64,000 nt of DNA from Hysterangium stoloniferum (lineage: Eukaryota > Basidiomycota > Agaricomycetes > Hysterangiales > Hysterangiaceae), in contig WHVD01000015.1 in the NCBI GenBank assembly GCA_015178975.1, positions 992,001 to 1,056,000 of the forward strand, given 5' to 3'. This document shows, piece by piece, positions 11,363-21,156 of this stretch. A program made the position numbers and the translations under genes. Below the pieces are notes generated by a model. That model was not told the DNA's origin. It worked only from the letters and a program-made list of their open reading frames with translations, and did no database searches. The number at the start of each line of letters is the position of its first letter. Position 1 is the stretch's first letter.

Positions 11363-11374
11363 ATTTTCTGACTG
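11363..11374 (+). promoter_or_regulatory. E1 primer binding site, self-priming
   Basis: ATTTTCTGACTG is the exact reverse complement of 11046-11057 in the LTR. No match to a tRNA 3' end (TGG start) is visible next to the LTR. This suggests that the transcript's own 5' end primes reverse transcription, as known for Tf1 and sushi elements. Confidence 0.75.
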
Positions 11375-11395
11375 ATACTCACAGATTGTTTCATT

Positions 11396-12671
11396 ATGCC
11401 ACCAAAAAGAAATACACGCGCTCAGGCATCATTACCTGGACCGTCAACTCTTCATTCCCCGTTATCTCTGTATACCAGCCAGACATCCTTGGACCAACTG
11501 GAACCCATGGAAGAAGCCCGTATCGAAGAAGTCCCGGAAAACCAGGACGACTCCGAGCACGAGGACGATTCCGTGGCACCCGACAAAGGAAAAGGTGTCG
11601 AAAATCCTCCGCCAAATCAGCGACCGCACTTGGGGGATCCTACTTCTGATTTTTAGCAGGCACTATAGATAAATTTATGACGCACCTGCTTGAAGAACGA
11701 AAGAAAAAGGAACAAGAACCTCCACACGGTCAAAAGTCAATGCTCCGGAACCCTTCACGGGTTCCAACCCAAACAAACTTTCCACTTTCCTCATGCAATG
11801 TCGCTTCAATTTCCATGATCGTGCCGCTGCATTCTCCACGGACTCCCGAAAAGTCAACTACGCACTTTCGTACTTGTCGGGATCCGCGTTGAAATGGTTC
11901 GAACCGGCTTTTAGCGGGATTTCCGAGGAAGAGCCGCTCTGGCTTGAAAATTGGGATGCTTTTGTTGAAGAGCTTGAAACCAACTTTGGCCCGTATGACC
12001 CGACAGGAGAAGCCGAGAACAGTCTCACAAATCTTCGCATGAAGGACACGCAGCGCATCACGGACTATATCGTCCAATTCAATAATCTTGCAGCTCGTTG
12101 TCAGTGGGGCGATTCCGCTCTCCGCCACCAATTCTACGCCGGTCTGCCGTCCCGCCTTAAAGACGAAGTCTCGAAAGGAGAAGATGGCAAGCCAAAAACC
12201 CTGTCCCGTATGCGCCTTAAGGCTCAAAACGTGGACGCACGTTATTGGGAATGTCGCGCGGAAGTTGCCCGCGAGACGTCCGCGGACAAAGGAAACAAGT
12301 CCAAGGACAATAAAAATAATACCAATAATTCATCAACCGGCAACTCCACGCAATCCGACAAGAAGAACGATAAAAAGTCTTCAAACAACAACAACAACAA
12401 CAAGGACAATAAGGACAACAAAAGTCAACAGTCCAGCAAGCAAGCCGGAAAACCCGATCTCTCAGGCAAACTCGGACCCGATGGCAAATTGACCCCACAG
12501 GAAAGACAACGTCGTATGGACAACAACCTCTGTCTACTGTGCGGGAAACCCGGTCATCGAGTCCCGGAATGTCCGCTGGCAAAAGCAAACTCTTCTAAGG
12601 GACGAACAGCCAAGGCCTCCACGGATACCCCGTCGAAGGACAAACCGGCGTCCGACTCGAAAAAAGAGTAA
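11396..12671 (+). pseudogene. E1 gag, stop and two frameshifts
   Basis: The start is the ATG at 11396 (MPPKRNTRAQ). That frame ends at a TAG at 11654-11656. The capsid region continues first in the frame of 11677 (LEERKKKEQEPPH) and then in the frame of 11793, which runs open to TAA at 12669-12671. The homologous E2 gag is intact at 408 residues and shows what is missing. The capsid has WFEPAFSGIS and WDAFVEELETNFGPYD. A CCHC zinc knuckle (CLLCGKPGHRVPEC) sits near the C-terminus, after a Lys/Asn/Ser-rich linker. Gag would form the particle and bind RNA. About 65 bp around 11655-11720 hold all the damage. Confidence 0.9.
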
Positions 12672-12706
12672 GCAACCCCGCGGACTCCGCGCGGGTTGGG
12701 GGTTGC
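12660..12706 (+). promoter_or_regulatory. E1 gag-pol -1 frameshift signal
   Basis: Six A's (12660-12665) followed by GAG and the gag stop TAA lie just before a hairpin. Its arms are GCAACCCC (12672-12679) and GGGGTTGC (12699-12706), with a smaller GCGG/CCGC stem inside. Slipping back one base opens a frame without stops that joins gag to pol. E2 has the same slippery run and spacing, with arms GCAACCCTC/GAGGGTTGC, a compensated change. Function is inferred. Confidence 0.75.
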
Positions 12707-15700
12707 GTTGCCTCTCCGCGCATTCAAGAGTTCACTCGCCTCAACGCATCCGCTCTCTCACATTCTGATTCATTTTTCGTTAAACTTATGTCTAATATGA
12801 TCCCGAAATTCGTTTTTTCAGCTCTCATAGATTCCGGCTCGACTCATTGTTTTTTAGATACAAAATTCACGCAAAAAAATTCTTTGTCAACTTATTCGAT
12901 AAATCCCGTCGGCCTCCACCTCTTCGATGGCACAAGTAATTCGGTTGTTACCCAAGCTTGTGATTTATCCATCACGTTCCCGTGTGGAACATCTCAATTG
13001 GTCACTTTCTATGTGACCCAGTTAGACTCAAGTTGCTCGGTGGTTCTAGGACATAACTGGCTTACCCGCTACAATCCGTTGATTGACTGGATAGCTAACA
13101 GTATAACATTCCGGACCCCCGTGGCAGCCGAGGAAACTGCACCTGTCTCGGCCTCCACGGCACCCATGGCCTTCCTGGCACCTGCAGTCTCGAGGACTCC
13201 TGTGATCCCTACGGCACCTACAGCTTCCCCGGAACCCACGGCACCTCCGTCCATTTCTCTGATTAATGCTGCAGCTTTTATTAGGGCTTCAAAAATGGAT
13301 GGGTCCCAGGCGTTCACTATCAACTTAAAAATTGATGAAGCAACTGGACGTTTTTCAACCCTGGTATCTGAATCTGAGCAAGCCGCTGACCTAGAAGGCG
13401 TCCCGGAGAAATATCATGACTTCGCGGATGTTTTTAGCAAGCGAAAAGCTGACCGGCTTCCGCCTCACAGAGAATACGACTTAAAAATCGATCTTGAAGA
13501 TGGCACCCAGCCACCCCTAGGACATATTTACCCGCTCTCGTCCACGGAACTCTACGCAATCCGTGATTTCCTGGATGAACATTTGTCCATAGGTTTTATT
13601 CGACCCTCAAAGTCTCCTTTTGGAGCACCTGTTCTGTTTGTCAGAAAAAAGGATGGATCCCTTCGACTATGTGTTGATTTTAGAGGACTCAATGCTGTCA
13701 CCAAGAAGGATAAATATCCACTCCCACTCATATCTGATCTGCTCGATGCTCCGCGGAATGCCTGAATTTATACCAAAATAGATCTCAAACATGCCTATCA
13801 TTTGGTCCGGATCGCCGCGGGTGACGAATGGAAAACCACTTTTAGAACCCGTTATGGGGCCTTTGAGTGGTTGGTGATCCCCTTTGGACTCACCAATGCT
13901 CCTTCTGTTTTTCAGCATTTTATCAACGACATTTTCTCCGACATGCTCGATGTATGCGTCATTGTTTACTTGGACGATATTCTTATCTACTCCGAGAATC
14001 CCGCGGAACACGACAAACAAGTCCGTGAAGTTCTCCGGAGACTTCGAAAACATGGTTTATTCGCAAATGGTAAAAAATGTACTTTTGACACGGACTCCGT
14101 GGAATACCTAGGTTTCATGATGGGACCCGATGGACTCCGCATGGACGAAACTAAAGTGCAAGTCATCAAAGATTGGCCCGAACCCCGAAAAGTTAAAGAT
14201 ATACAATCCTTCCTCGGCTTTGCCAATTTTTACAGACGTTTTATCCGTGGATATTCCGACATCACGGTACCCCTTACCCGTCTTACGCGCAAGGGTACTC
14301 CGTGGAATTTCAACGATAAGTGTCAAAAAGCTTTCAATCTTTTAAAAAATTCTTTTTCTACAGCTCCTATTCTATCGCATTGGAAACCAGACTTCCCACT
14401 CATTGTTGAAACGGACGCCTCGGACTATGCACTTGGAGCCATTCTGTCTATCCAGGACTCCGACGGAGAAGTCCACCCCGTGGCTTTTCTGTCCCAGACT
14501 TTTACCGGAGCAGAGCTCAACTACGACGTTCATGATAAAGAACTTCTGGCAATTTTTTCAGCTTTCAAAGTGTGGCGACACTACTTGGAAGGTTCAGGAG
14601 CTCCTATTGACGTTGTAACAGATCACAAAAACCTGGAATACTTTTCTACCACAAAACTTTTGACCCACCGGCAGGCCCGCTGGTCTGAATATCTATCTGC
14701 TTTCAACATGATTATCCGCTTTCGACCCGGCCATCTCGGCGGCAAACCCGACGCTTTAACTAGACGATGGGACGTCTACCCTAAAGAGGGGAGCAACGAC
14801 TATGCCATGGTAAATCCGCACAACCTGAAACCTATTTTCACGAATCAACAACTTACCGCATCGGTCCGCGCAACTTTCCTCGTCAATCCCATTGTCCGTG
14901 GAATTATCATTATGGATATCGAGAAGTTACATCAAGATATTCTATCGGCAATTCCCCTAGATCCAATTACTAAAGCTCATCTAGACAATCCCATGGACCC
15001 CGATCAACCTCGGTGGTCTCTTGATCAGCATGGTTTCATTAGACTTGACGATAGGATCTATGTACTGGACTCCGATGGCCTCCGCCTAAGGATCCTTCAA
15101 TACAAACATGATCATCCACTCTCAGGACACTTCGGGTACAACAAAACTCTATCATTAATAAGAAGAGAATACACTTGGCCCGGACTCCGTGGATTCGTTA
15201 AGCACTATTGTAAATCTTGCACTACTTGTCCCCGCTCGAAATCTCAGCGACACAAGCCATACGGCCTTTTGAAACAACTCCCGGTACCGGAACACCCGTG
15301 GAATTCTATCTCTATGGATTTCATTGAACACCTACCGGATTCCGAAGGCTTTTCTGCCATTCTAGTCGTTGTTGACAGATTCTCAAAACAAGGTATATTC
15401 ATCCCTACATATGACACAATTACGTCCGTGCAGCTAGCGGAACTTTTCATTATCCACGTATTTTCCAAGCACGGAGTTCCGTCCCACATGACTTCCGATA
15501 GAGGATCAGAGTTCGTGTCTCACTTCTTTAGATCCCTCGGAAAATCCTTGGACATGACCTTACATTTCACGTCCGGACATCACCCGGAAGGCGACGGACA
15601 AACCGAACGCGTCAATCAGACATTGGAACAATACCTCCGCGTATATTGCAATTATCAACAGGACAATTGGAAATCCTTGTTACCACTTGCAGAGTTTGCT

Positions 15701-16387
15701 TACAACAATGCTCCTTCGGCCACTACTGGCGTTTCCCCGTTCTTTGCAAATAAAGGATATAATCCAAATATTACAGTACATCCAGAACGAAATCTCGCCT
15801 CTGCTCGCGCTCAAGAGTTCACCACGGACCTCCACGAGGAACTCCGGACTGCAATCAAGTCCGCCCAAGAGCAATATCAACATTCAGCGGACAGACACCG
15901 GATCCCGCCACCCAATTTCAAGATAGGTGACCGTGTCTATGTCAAAGCTCAATTCTTTAGGACAACCCGTCCATCAAAAAAGCTTGCTGAAAAATATTTA
16001 GGTCCGTTTGAAATTATCGCACAAGTAGGTTCAGTTTCTTGGACTCTACGGCTTCCGGATAGCATGTGCGCGGTACACCCAGTATTTCATGTTTCTATGT
16101 TAGAACCTTGTACTGCTAACACTATCCCGGATCGCGTGCAATCCCCGCCTCCTCCTGTCGTCATTGACGGAGAACCCGAGTTTGAAATCTCTCAGATTTT
16201 AGATTCAAAAATTGACAAGCGTCGACGCACTTGTAAACTGCTTTACTTGGTCAAGTGGGCGGGTTACGAGGGCACCGATGAAGAGACTTCATGGATTTTG
16301 GCCACGGAACTCGGTAATGCCACGGAAATCGTTACTGACTTTCATACAGCTTACCCACTCAAACCTGGACCATTATCGTCTCCCTGA
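12663..16387 (+). pseudogene. E1 pol with chromodomain, one premature stop
   Basis: Read in the -1 frame from the frameshift site, pol is open except for one TGA at 13763-13765, where CGA (Arg) is expected from E2 (CGG). In order: retropepsin ([11 protein letters not shown], near 12815), reverse transcriptase with YLDD (near 13970), RNase H (ETDASDYALGA, near 14410), zinc-binding HHCC domain (from HDHPLSGHFG near 15110), integrase core (MDFIEHL; SDRGSEF; HPEGDGQTERVNQ) and a C-terminal chromodomain (EFEISQILDSKID, LLYLVKWAGYEGTDEETSW). The chromodomain would steer integration to modified histones. The single stop fits deamination of a methylated CpG. The polyprotein is otherwise full length. 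Confidence 0.93.
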
Positions 16388-16591
16388 CCGCACTCCACGG
16401 ACCCCGTGTTACGTTTGGACTCATTAACATTTTTCCCTGTCGCCCTATGTCTCTCTTTGCTTTTACAGGTTCTGACATGTCTTTTTCAAGTCTTTAAGTG
16501 GAATTCCCACGGACTTTGACTTTGACTTTTATTTTTATGTTTTTCACGCTTTACTTTTAATTTCAATTATTTTTTATTTCTATATTACTTT

Positions 16592-17584
16592 TCAGTCTAC
16601 ATTTATGGGACTGTCCTTTTTCCCCGCCTCCTGTTTTACCGCCTCAGCCATCTCCCCAGGAAGCTCCGCGATCTCCGTGGCAACCCCTTCCTCATCCGAC
16701 CCGGCATCCTCGGAACTTCCATTCTGCGGCTCCTCATACACATAGCCGCCATACTCCGCCAGGAATTTCCAAAACTCCCCGCGGAGTCCGGACAGCTCCT
16801 TCGCCACCCTCACTTGGACTCTGTTGCTCTTTTGGAGCAACACATTTTGGGCCTCGATGCCCTCAGCGATCCGCCCGAGGACCTCGTCCAACCCGGAAAA
16901 CCCGTCCGTCCCGCTAATGTCCCGCACCCCGGACCCCGTGGCTTGCTCATGCACAAGCGAACACCTCGCCTTGAGGTGCGCGCATTGATAGCAGCCCGGC
17001 CCCTGGCCGGACTTCCTGTTACACTCCGTGTTCCGGTCACTACAACCGGAGCACCGCGGCTCGTTCCACGTCGGCAGTCGGACTGGTGCCGCCTTCCTTG
17101 CCCTCTGTTGATATGATCAGTTCTTATCGGTTATCCCACGGACATGAGACTTACCTTTTGGGGGCTCTCCGGCTCCCCCTCGGACTCCGACTCCACCTCT
17201 GTCACTTTGCACTGAAAATCACTAGTCAGTAAAAAGCTTGACAAGTTGAACATTGGGACTTACCTTTCCCGCAACAACGGCGGCCCTCTCCGCGGCCACC
17301 CGGGCCTTCTCTGCAGCCACCCGGGCGTTCTCCGCAGCCATCCGTGCAGCCTCCTCCACCTCACGTTCCCTCACGGCCTCTTCCTCCGCGGCCAATGCTT
17401 CCTGGTACTCCTTATCCAGGGCCTCCTCGGCCTCCCTCGCCTCTCTCTCTGCCGCTTCGTGCAGTTGGCGCTGCTCTTCTCGCCGCGCCAACAACTGGGC
17501 TGCACTCCATGGCGCCCGATACGGAGTGCCCGTGGAGGGCCCTGCTGTCGGCATTGGTTTGCGTGGTGTGGGTTTTGGTCCCAT
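16592..17584 (-). CDS. E1 antisense spliced gene: coiled-coil protein with Zn(II)2Cys6-like cluster
   Basis: Three exons on the reverse strand between pol and the 3' LTR: 17584-17264, 17211-17155 and 17104-16592 (891 nt, 296 residues plus stop). Both introns have GTAAGT donors and AG acceptors (51 and 50 nt) and keep the frame. The start ATG (MGPKPTPRKP) lies 52 nt after a TATA box. Residues about 28-105 form an Ala/Glu/Arg-rich coiled coil, exon 2 is acidic, and exon 3 starts with a cluster C-x2-C-x6-C-x9-C-x2-C-x6-C (residues 144-174). This is the spacing of fungal Zn(II)2Cys6 DNA-binding domains. E2 carries a homologue with the same three-exon layout. The frame is fully open although gag is broken. 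Role unknown; a regulator of the element or its host is inference. It could also be a captured host gene. Confidence 0.8.
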
Positions 17585-17633
17585 GATGACGATGATGGGG
17601 GTAATGAAGAAGAAGAAATATCTATTTTTCAAA

Positions 17634-17643
17634 TTTTTATATA
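17634..17643 (-). promoter_or_regulatory. TATA box of the E1 antisense gene
   Basis: The reverse strand reads CCTATATAAAAA here, 52 nt upstream of the antisense ATG at 17584 and outside the LTR. This points to a dedicated promoter. E2 has GTATAAAAAC at the same relative place. Confidence 0.6.
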
Positions 17644-17783
17644 GGCTCGTCGCATTTGAACCTTACCTTCCAGATCACATGACTCTTTGACACATACGTG
17701 TAACCGACATGACTTTTGACACATGCGCGTAGCCGACAAGAACCTTATCTAGGTCTAGAGCCTCTTTGGGACTTCGGCATAAA

Positions 17784-17793
17784 GGGAGGATAC
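17784..17793 (+). promoter_or_regulatory. E1 polypurine tract
   Basis: AAGGGAGGATAC immediately precedes the 3' LTR, the usual site for plus-strand priming. Confidence 0.7.
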
Positions 17794-18603
17794 TGTTACG
17801 ACCCGGACAAATCCCACCGGACTCCGGGCACTAACCCGTACGCCCCCACGCGCCACAAGCACCAATCGTCTGTTTATAGGATTTCCCGCCCGGACTCCGT
17901 TATGCCAAGACTCATTACGTTTGACCTCATTACGACACATATCAGTAACCGGACTTCCCCCGGACTCCGTCTTTGTCTATGTCCGTCTTTGTCCCACACA
18001 TCAGTCACCGGATCCCACTCAGAATCCCGTCACCGCTCTATTCGAGCCCCATTCCCGTTTTAGTCAAATGACCTGTCACGATTAGGACTCCGCTCCCGCT
18101 CCGTTTCCCATTATGGGTTATGCTTTGTCACGATTCGGACTCCGCTCCGTTCCGTTCCATTCCTAACACCAAATTTGGTGTTTACATTTCCCGTTTGTGT
18201 TTTGTTAGTTTCGTTTTCATTATTACCGGATTAGTATGTTCATTCACTCCATGGTCTATTTAAACTGGCAGATGTTGTACATACAATCCAGTCAGAAAAT
18301 TAGTTTAGATTCCCCCCTTTAATCTATATATTTTCCCTACTCTAAATCACACCGCTCGCACTAGTCGGAGCCCACGGGCTCCGACGTATCTATCTCTCCC
18401 GACTATCTCGACTCACGACTCATGACCTCACGACCTACGACCTACGACCTACGAACCCCGCCCGGACTCCCCGGGATTCCCGTCCGCCTGTTCGAAATTG
18501 GACAACACGATCTAGCGAGGGCGCAGCCTATAAGCTGAAGCCAAGTCCTACCGGATATCCTGCGGGTTTCTCACGAGATCCGCCCTGTGTGTGTATCCTA
18601 ACA
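17794..18603 (+). repeat. E1 3' LTR
   Basis: 810 bp, same length as the 5' LTR. All 14 differences between the two are CG in one copy against TG or CA in the other. Confidence 0.97.
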
Positions 18604-18689
18604 CTGAGCATCCATGACAAGTACCTTCCGAACTGGACACAGGAAAGAAAGCACATAATAGAAGCTTTTGTCATTTGATGAATCTATAG

Positions 18690-19229
18690 ATGCAGTACAT
18701 CAAAGAAGGTACTTCATTTAGAAATTTAAACTTTGTTTCCACATTTGTTAGAGTGGGGGGTGATCCTTGTTTTTTTGAGACATCCATACTACGTGTGACA
18801 CTTTTCTACAATTCTTCCCCTTACACGTTATTTGGATACAAACTGAACGGCACTCAATTATGTCAGTCACACCACCCACATTGCGCTCTGTTTATGTCAA
18901 CTGACATCTTATCTCTTCTCCCAGATTGGAGTTTCTGTCATTGTAGTTTTCTTGCATGGTCAACTTCCATGATTGCAGTTTACCATGAATAAATGCTGGC
19001 TGACACACTGGGTAGGTGACTTCAACTGAAGACACTGGACTGATGCCCTGAGTCCAAGTCAGCCAGCTTCAATAGAGGTGGCAAAATTTATAGAAAAAAT
19101 CATAAATTAAACTTCGATAGCCACATTTAGCAGCGTTGTTATTTTGGAATGATCAGGGTCATTGAGCAATATATCCCATTGCAAATGGGAACATCCATCC
19201 AATGTGTTCAGAGTCAACTTCTACAAAAT
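18690..19229. other. Duplicated intergenic sequence
   Basis: From 18690 to about 18880 the sequence is the reverse complement of about 51300-51476. From 18880 to 19229 nothing is recognised; it leads into the broken isomerase copy. No gene is visible. Confidence 0.5.
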
Positions 19230-19409
19230 GTCACCTCAAGTGCAGTCTACAAAAGTATGACTGGGGAAAGTGCGGTTCGGATTCTCTAGTCACCCGCCTA
19301 GCCCCAGAAGCCTGTGGGCTTGATTTCGAGGTCAATGAATCGAAATCTTATGCGGAAGTGAATTGAAGATGCACATCAATCTTTCCTTGGCTGACATTCG
19401 CTCATAGAT

Positions 19410-19535
19410 TGTTAGATTATGTAATACTAGCACTGTTTCCCAGGGTCAGATGGTGTAATGGGTAACACCCCTGCTATATACGCAGAAGCCCTGGGTTCAA
19501 TCCCCAGTCTGGCCATTCATTTTCTACACTTTTAA
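19410..19535 (+). repeat. tRNA-headed SINE, copy 2
   Basis: Same 126-bp unit as 68-193; tRNA-like body at 19444-19515. It sits at the end of intron 1 of the broken isomerase. The target duplication CATAGAT (19403-19409 and 19536-19542) is exact, and the intact gene at the same place reads CGTAGATGTGG without the insert. This proves that the unit moves as one piece. Confidence 0.85.
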
Positions 19536-19565
19536 CATAGATGTGGATGGGGACGCACCCAAAAG

Positions 19566-20625
19566 TGTGGGAATTACATAAGCAGGGGTCAAATATTGAC
19601 CTGAGCTGGATTTTCCACCATTTTCTTGCTGCATGAACATTGACAGATGACCCAGCAGGGAAACCTGCTACCTCGTAGCATGACCTACATCAGCTTAGGT
19701 GATCGTTGATCACGGGTTAAAGCCTGACAGAATTTCATTGCAGGCAAAGGTCGGCATGAATTCATTATCTTATCACTCCCTTTGGACCAGGCTCAGTAGT
19801 AGACTCCTAAACAGTAACTCTGGAAGGATGAAATGGTAGGGGTAAGTGGTATCCCCTGATGAGAGCTTTCGTTGGCTCGAAACCGTTACATTCTGTTTCT
19901 CCTAGCCACCCTCTACTCTAGCTGACAAAGTTCAATCTTCAGAGACAACTGATTGCAGTGATTGATAAGGTGGTGGTCTGCCTAGCGGCGCTCTGGTGGA
20001 CACTGGTGACCATGCATTGCTTCACCTTGCTAATGAACCAGCAACCCCTAAGTTTGGATTACATGTTTAATGCTCTTAACCCCTGAGCTATCAGGCCATT
20101 AAGAGTAGTTCTATTAAGAACCAGTTACTCTGAGATGATTAGTCATCAGTAAGATATTAATATATCCAGGTCAACCATTACTGTCACAACTGTCACATGT
20201 CACGTATTGTCACAAACATTCAAAGGTAACTTTCGACAACTCTTCGACCTATTGAATTCAACTCGACAAACCGAACATTAATCGACACCATCGAATCTCT
20301 TTCGACATGTCTCATTTCGACGTCATATATGATTTCATAATTAGTTCATAACATAGTCATAGTGATACGACAAAAAGCATAAAAGGGCTACGAAAGGAGC
20401 GAGGGAAGTCAGTCGAAATATCTGTATATTAGTGATATTAGTAATCTACTTTGTCGTAACCTCTTCGACAAATACTTCCATGAGTCCTCGCGACTGGTAT
20501 TAGCCTCTTACTTCATCGACAGGGTGAATATATACTTCGTCGAACGAGGCTTCCGAATTCGATTTGTAGAATATTATTCGACTTTATTGAAGAACATTCG
20601 ATTCGTGACAATTACTCATTCAACA
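19566..20625 (+). repeat. Solo LTR-like insert J in isomerase exon 2
   Basis: A TG..CA-bounded insert (TGTGGGAATTAC to TCATTCAACA) is flanked by AAAAG (19561-19565 and 20626-20630). The intact gene reads CCAAAAGCTCC at this spot. Without the nested LTR H it is 626 bp. No coding sequence is seen. The reverse strand near 20097 has a TAGCTCAGGGG pol III A-box-like motif, probably fortuitous. Confidence 0.65.
20182..20610 (+). repeat. Solo LTR, family H
   Basis: 429 bp from TGTCACAACTG to GATTCGTGACA, flanked by ATTAC (20177-20181 and 20611-20615). It is saturated with TCGA (about 14 in 400 bp). A decayed relative lies inverted at 50743-51206. Confidence 0.85.
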
Positions 20626-21156
20626 AAAAGGACCTTCTACCTTATATGATCATCCCAACACCTCGTTTGCATCATTGCTTGCTATCAATACGGAGTACTT
20701 CCTCGGCCCATGTACAATATCTAAATTTCCTATCACATCTGGCAAGGAGAGTAATAAGCGGAGTCCTGAAATTCCTTACCTGTTCAAAGTTTTTTCAATC
20801 GCCAAAGCCCTTCCATTATAGGCTCACCCCAATAAAAAACTCACCAAGAAACTTAAGATTACTAACCAGAAGGGTTTCGTAGATGCCAATCACAAACCAG
20901 AGATGGCACTGGCATTAGGAGACTTTCGAGGATTTGTCGGTTTCAAGCCTATCAAAGATATCCTGCAGGTTTGGGAGGCGACACCAGAACTCCGAGAGGC
21001 TTGTGGAATAGAGATAACGGCCAGGGATGCAGATCCTATCAAATCCGTCATATCCAGTTTGCTTCTCGTGTTGAAATAGTTGAATAACACTTTGCAGAAC
21101 ACCCCTGTGAGTGTGATTGGAAAGTAAACACTAAGGAGACTTTAAACTGTAAAGAC

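Larger units (their letters stand above)
10551..18603 (+). mobile_element. E1: complete Ty3/gypsy chromovirus
   Basis: An 8053-bp LTR retrotransposon with two 810-bp LTRs (10551-11360 and 17794-18603) and the target duplication CTGAG (10546-10550 and 18604-18608). Order: LTR, self-complementary primer site, gag, -1 frameshift signal, pol (protease, reverse transcriptase, RNase H, integrase with chromodomain), an antisense spliced gene, polypurine tract, LTR. The LTRs differ at 14 positions (1.7 percent), all CpG transitions. Gag has a stop and two frameshifts and pol has one stop, so this copy is not autonomous. The same site without the element is seen at 51560-51575. Confidence 0.97.
10462..18689 (+). 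other. 165-bp segment inverted relative to its duplicate, split by E1
   Basis: The segment 10462-10550 plus 18604-18689 matches 51477-51634 in the same orientation. Its flanks on both sides match the flanks of the right copy only as reverse complements and swapped. The segment ends are GTATAGTAGG and AATCTATAG, short inverted termini. E1 inserted into it later. The right copy, which lacks E1, shows the empty site GAACTGAGCATCC. Confidence 0.75.

Noticed and set aside
11394-16430. Many open frames antisense to E1 gag and pol (for example 11730-12227, 13667-14053)
   Set aside because: They mirror conserved coding sequence on the plus strand, have no splice or promoter signals and are not kept in E2.
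20010-20100. A second tRNA-derived SINE on the reverse strand
   Set aside because: Only an A-box-like TAGCTCAGGGG is convincing; the B-box is poor. The surrounding TG..CA ends and AAAAG duplication fit an LTR-like insert better.
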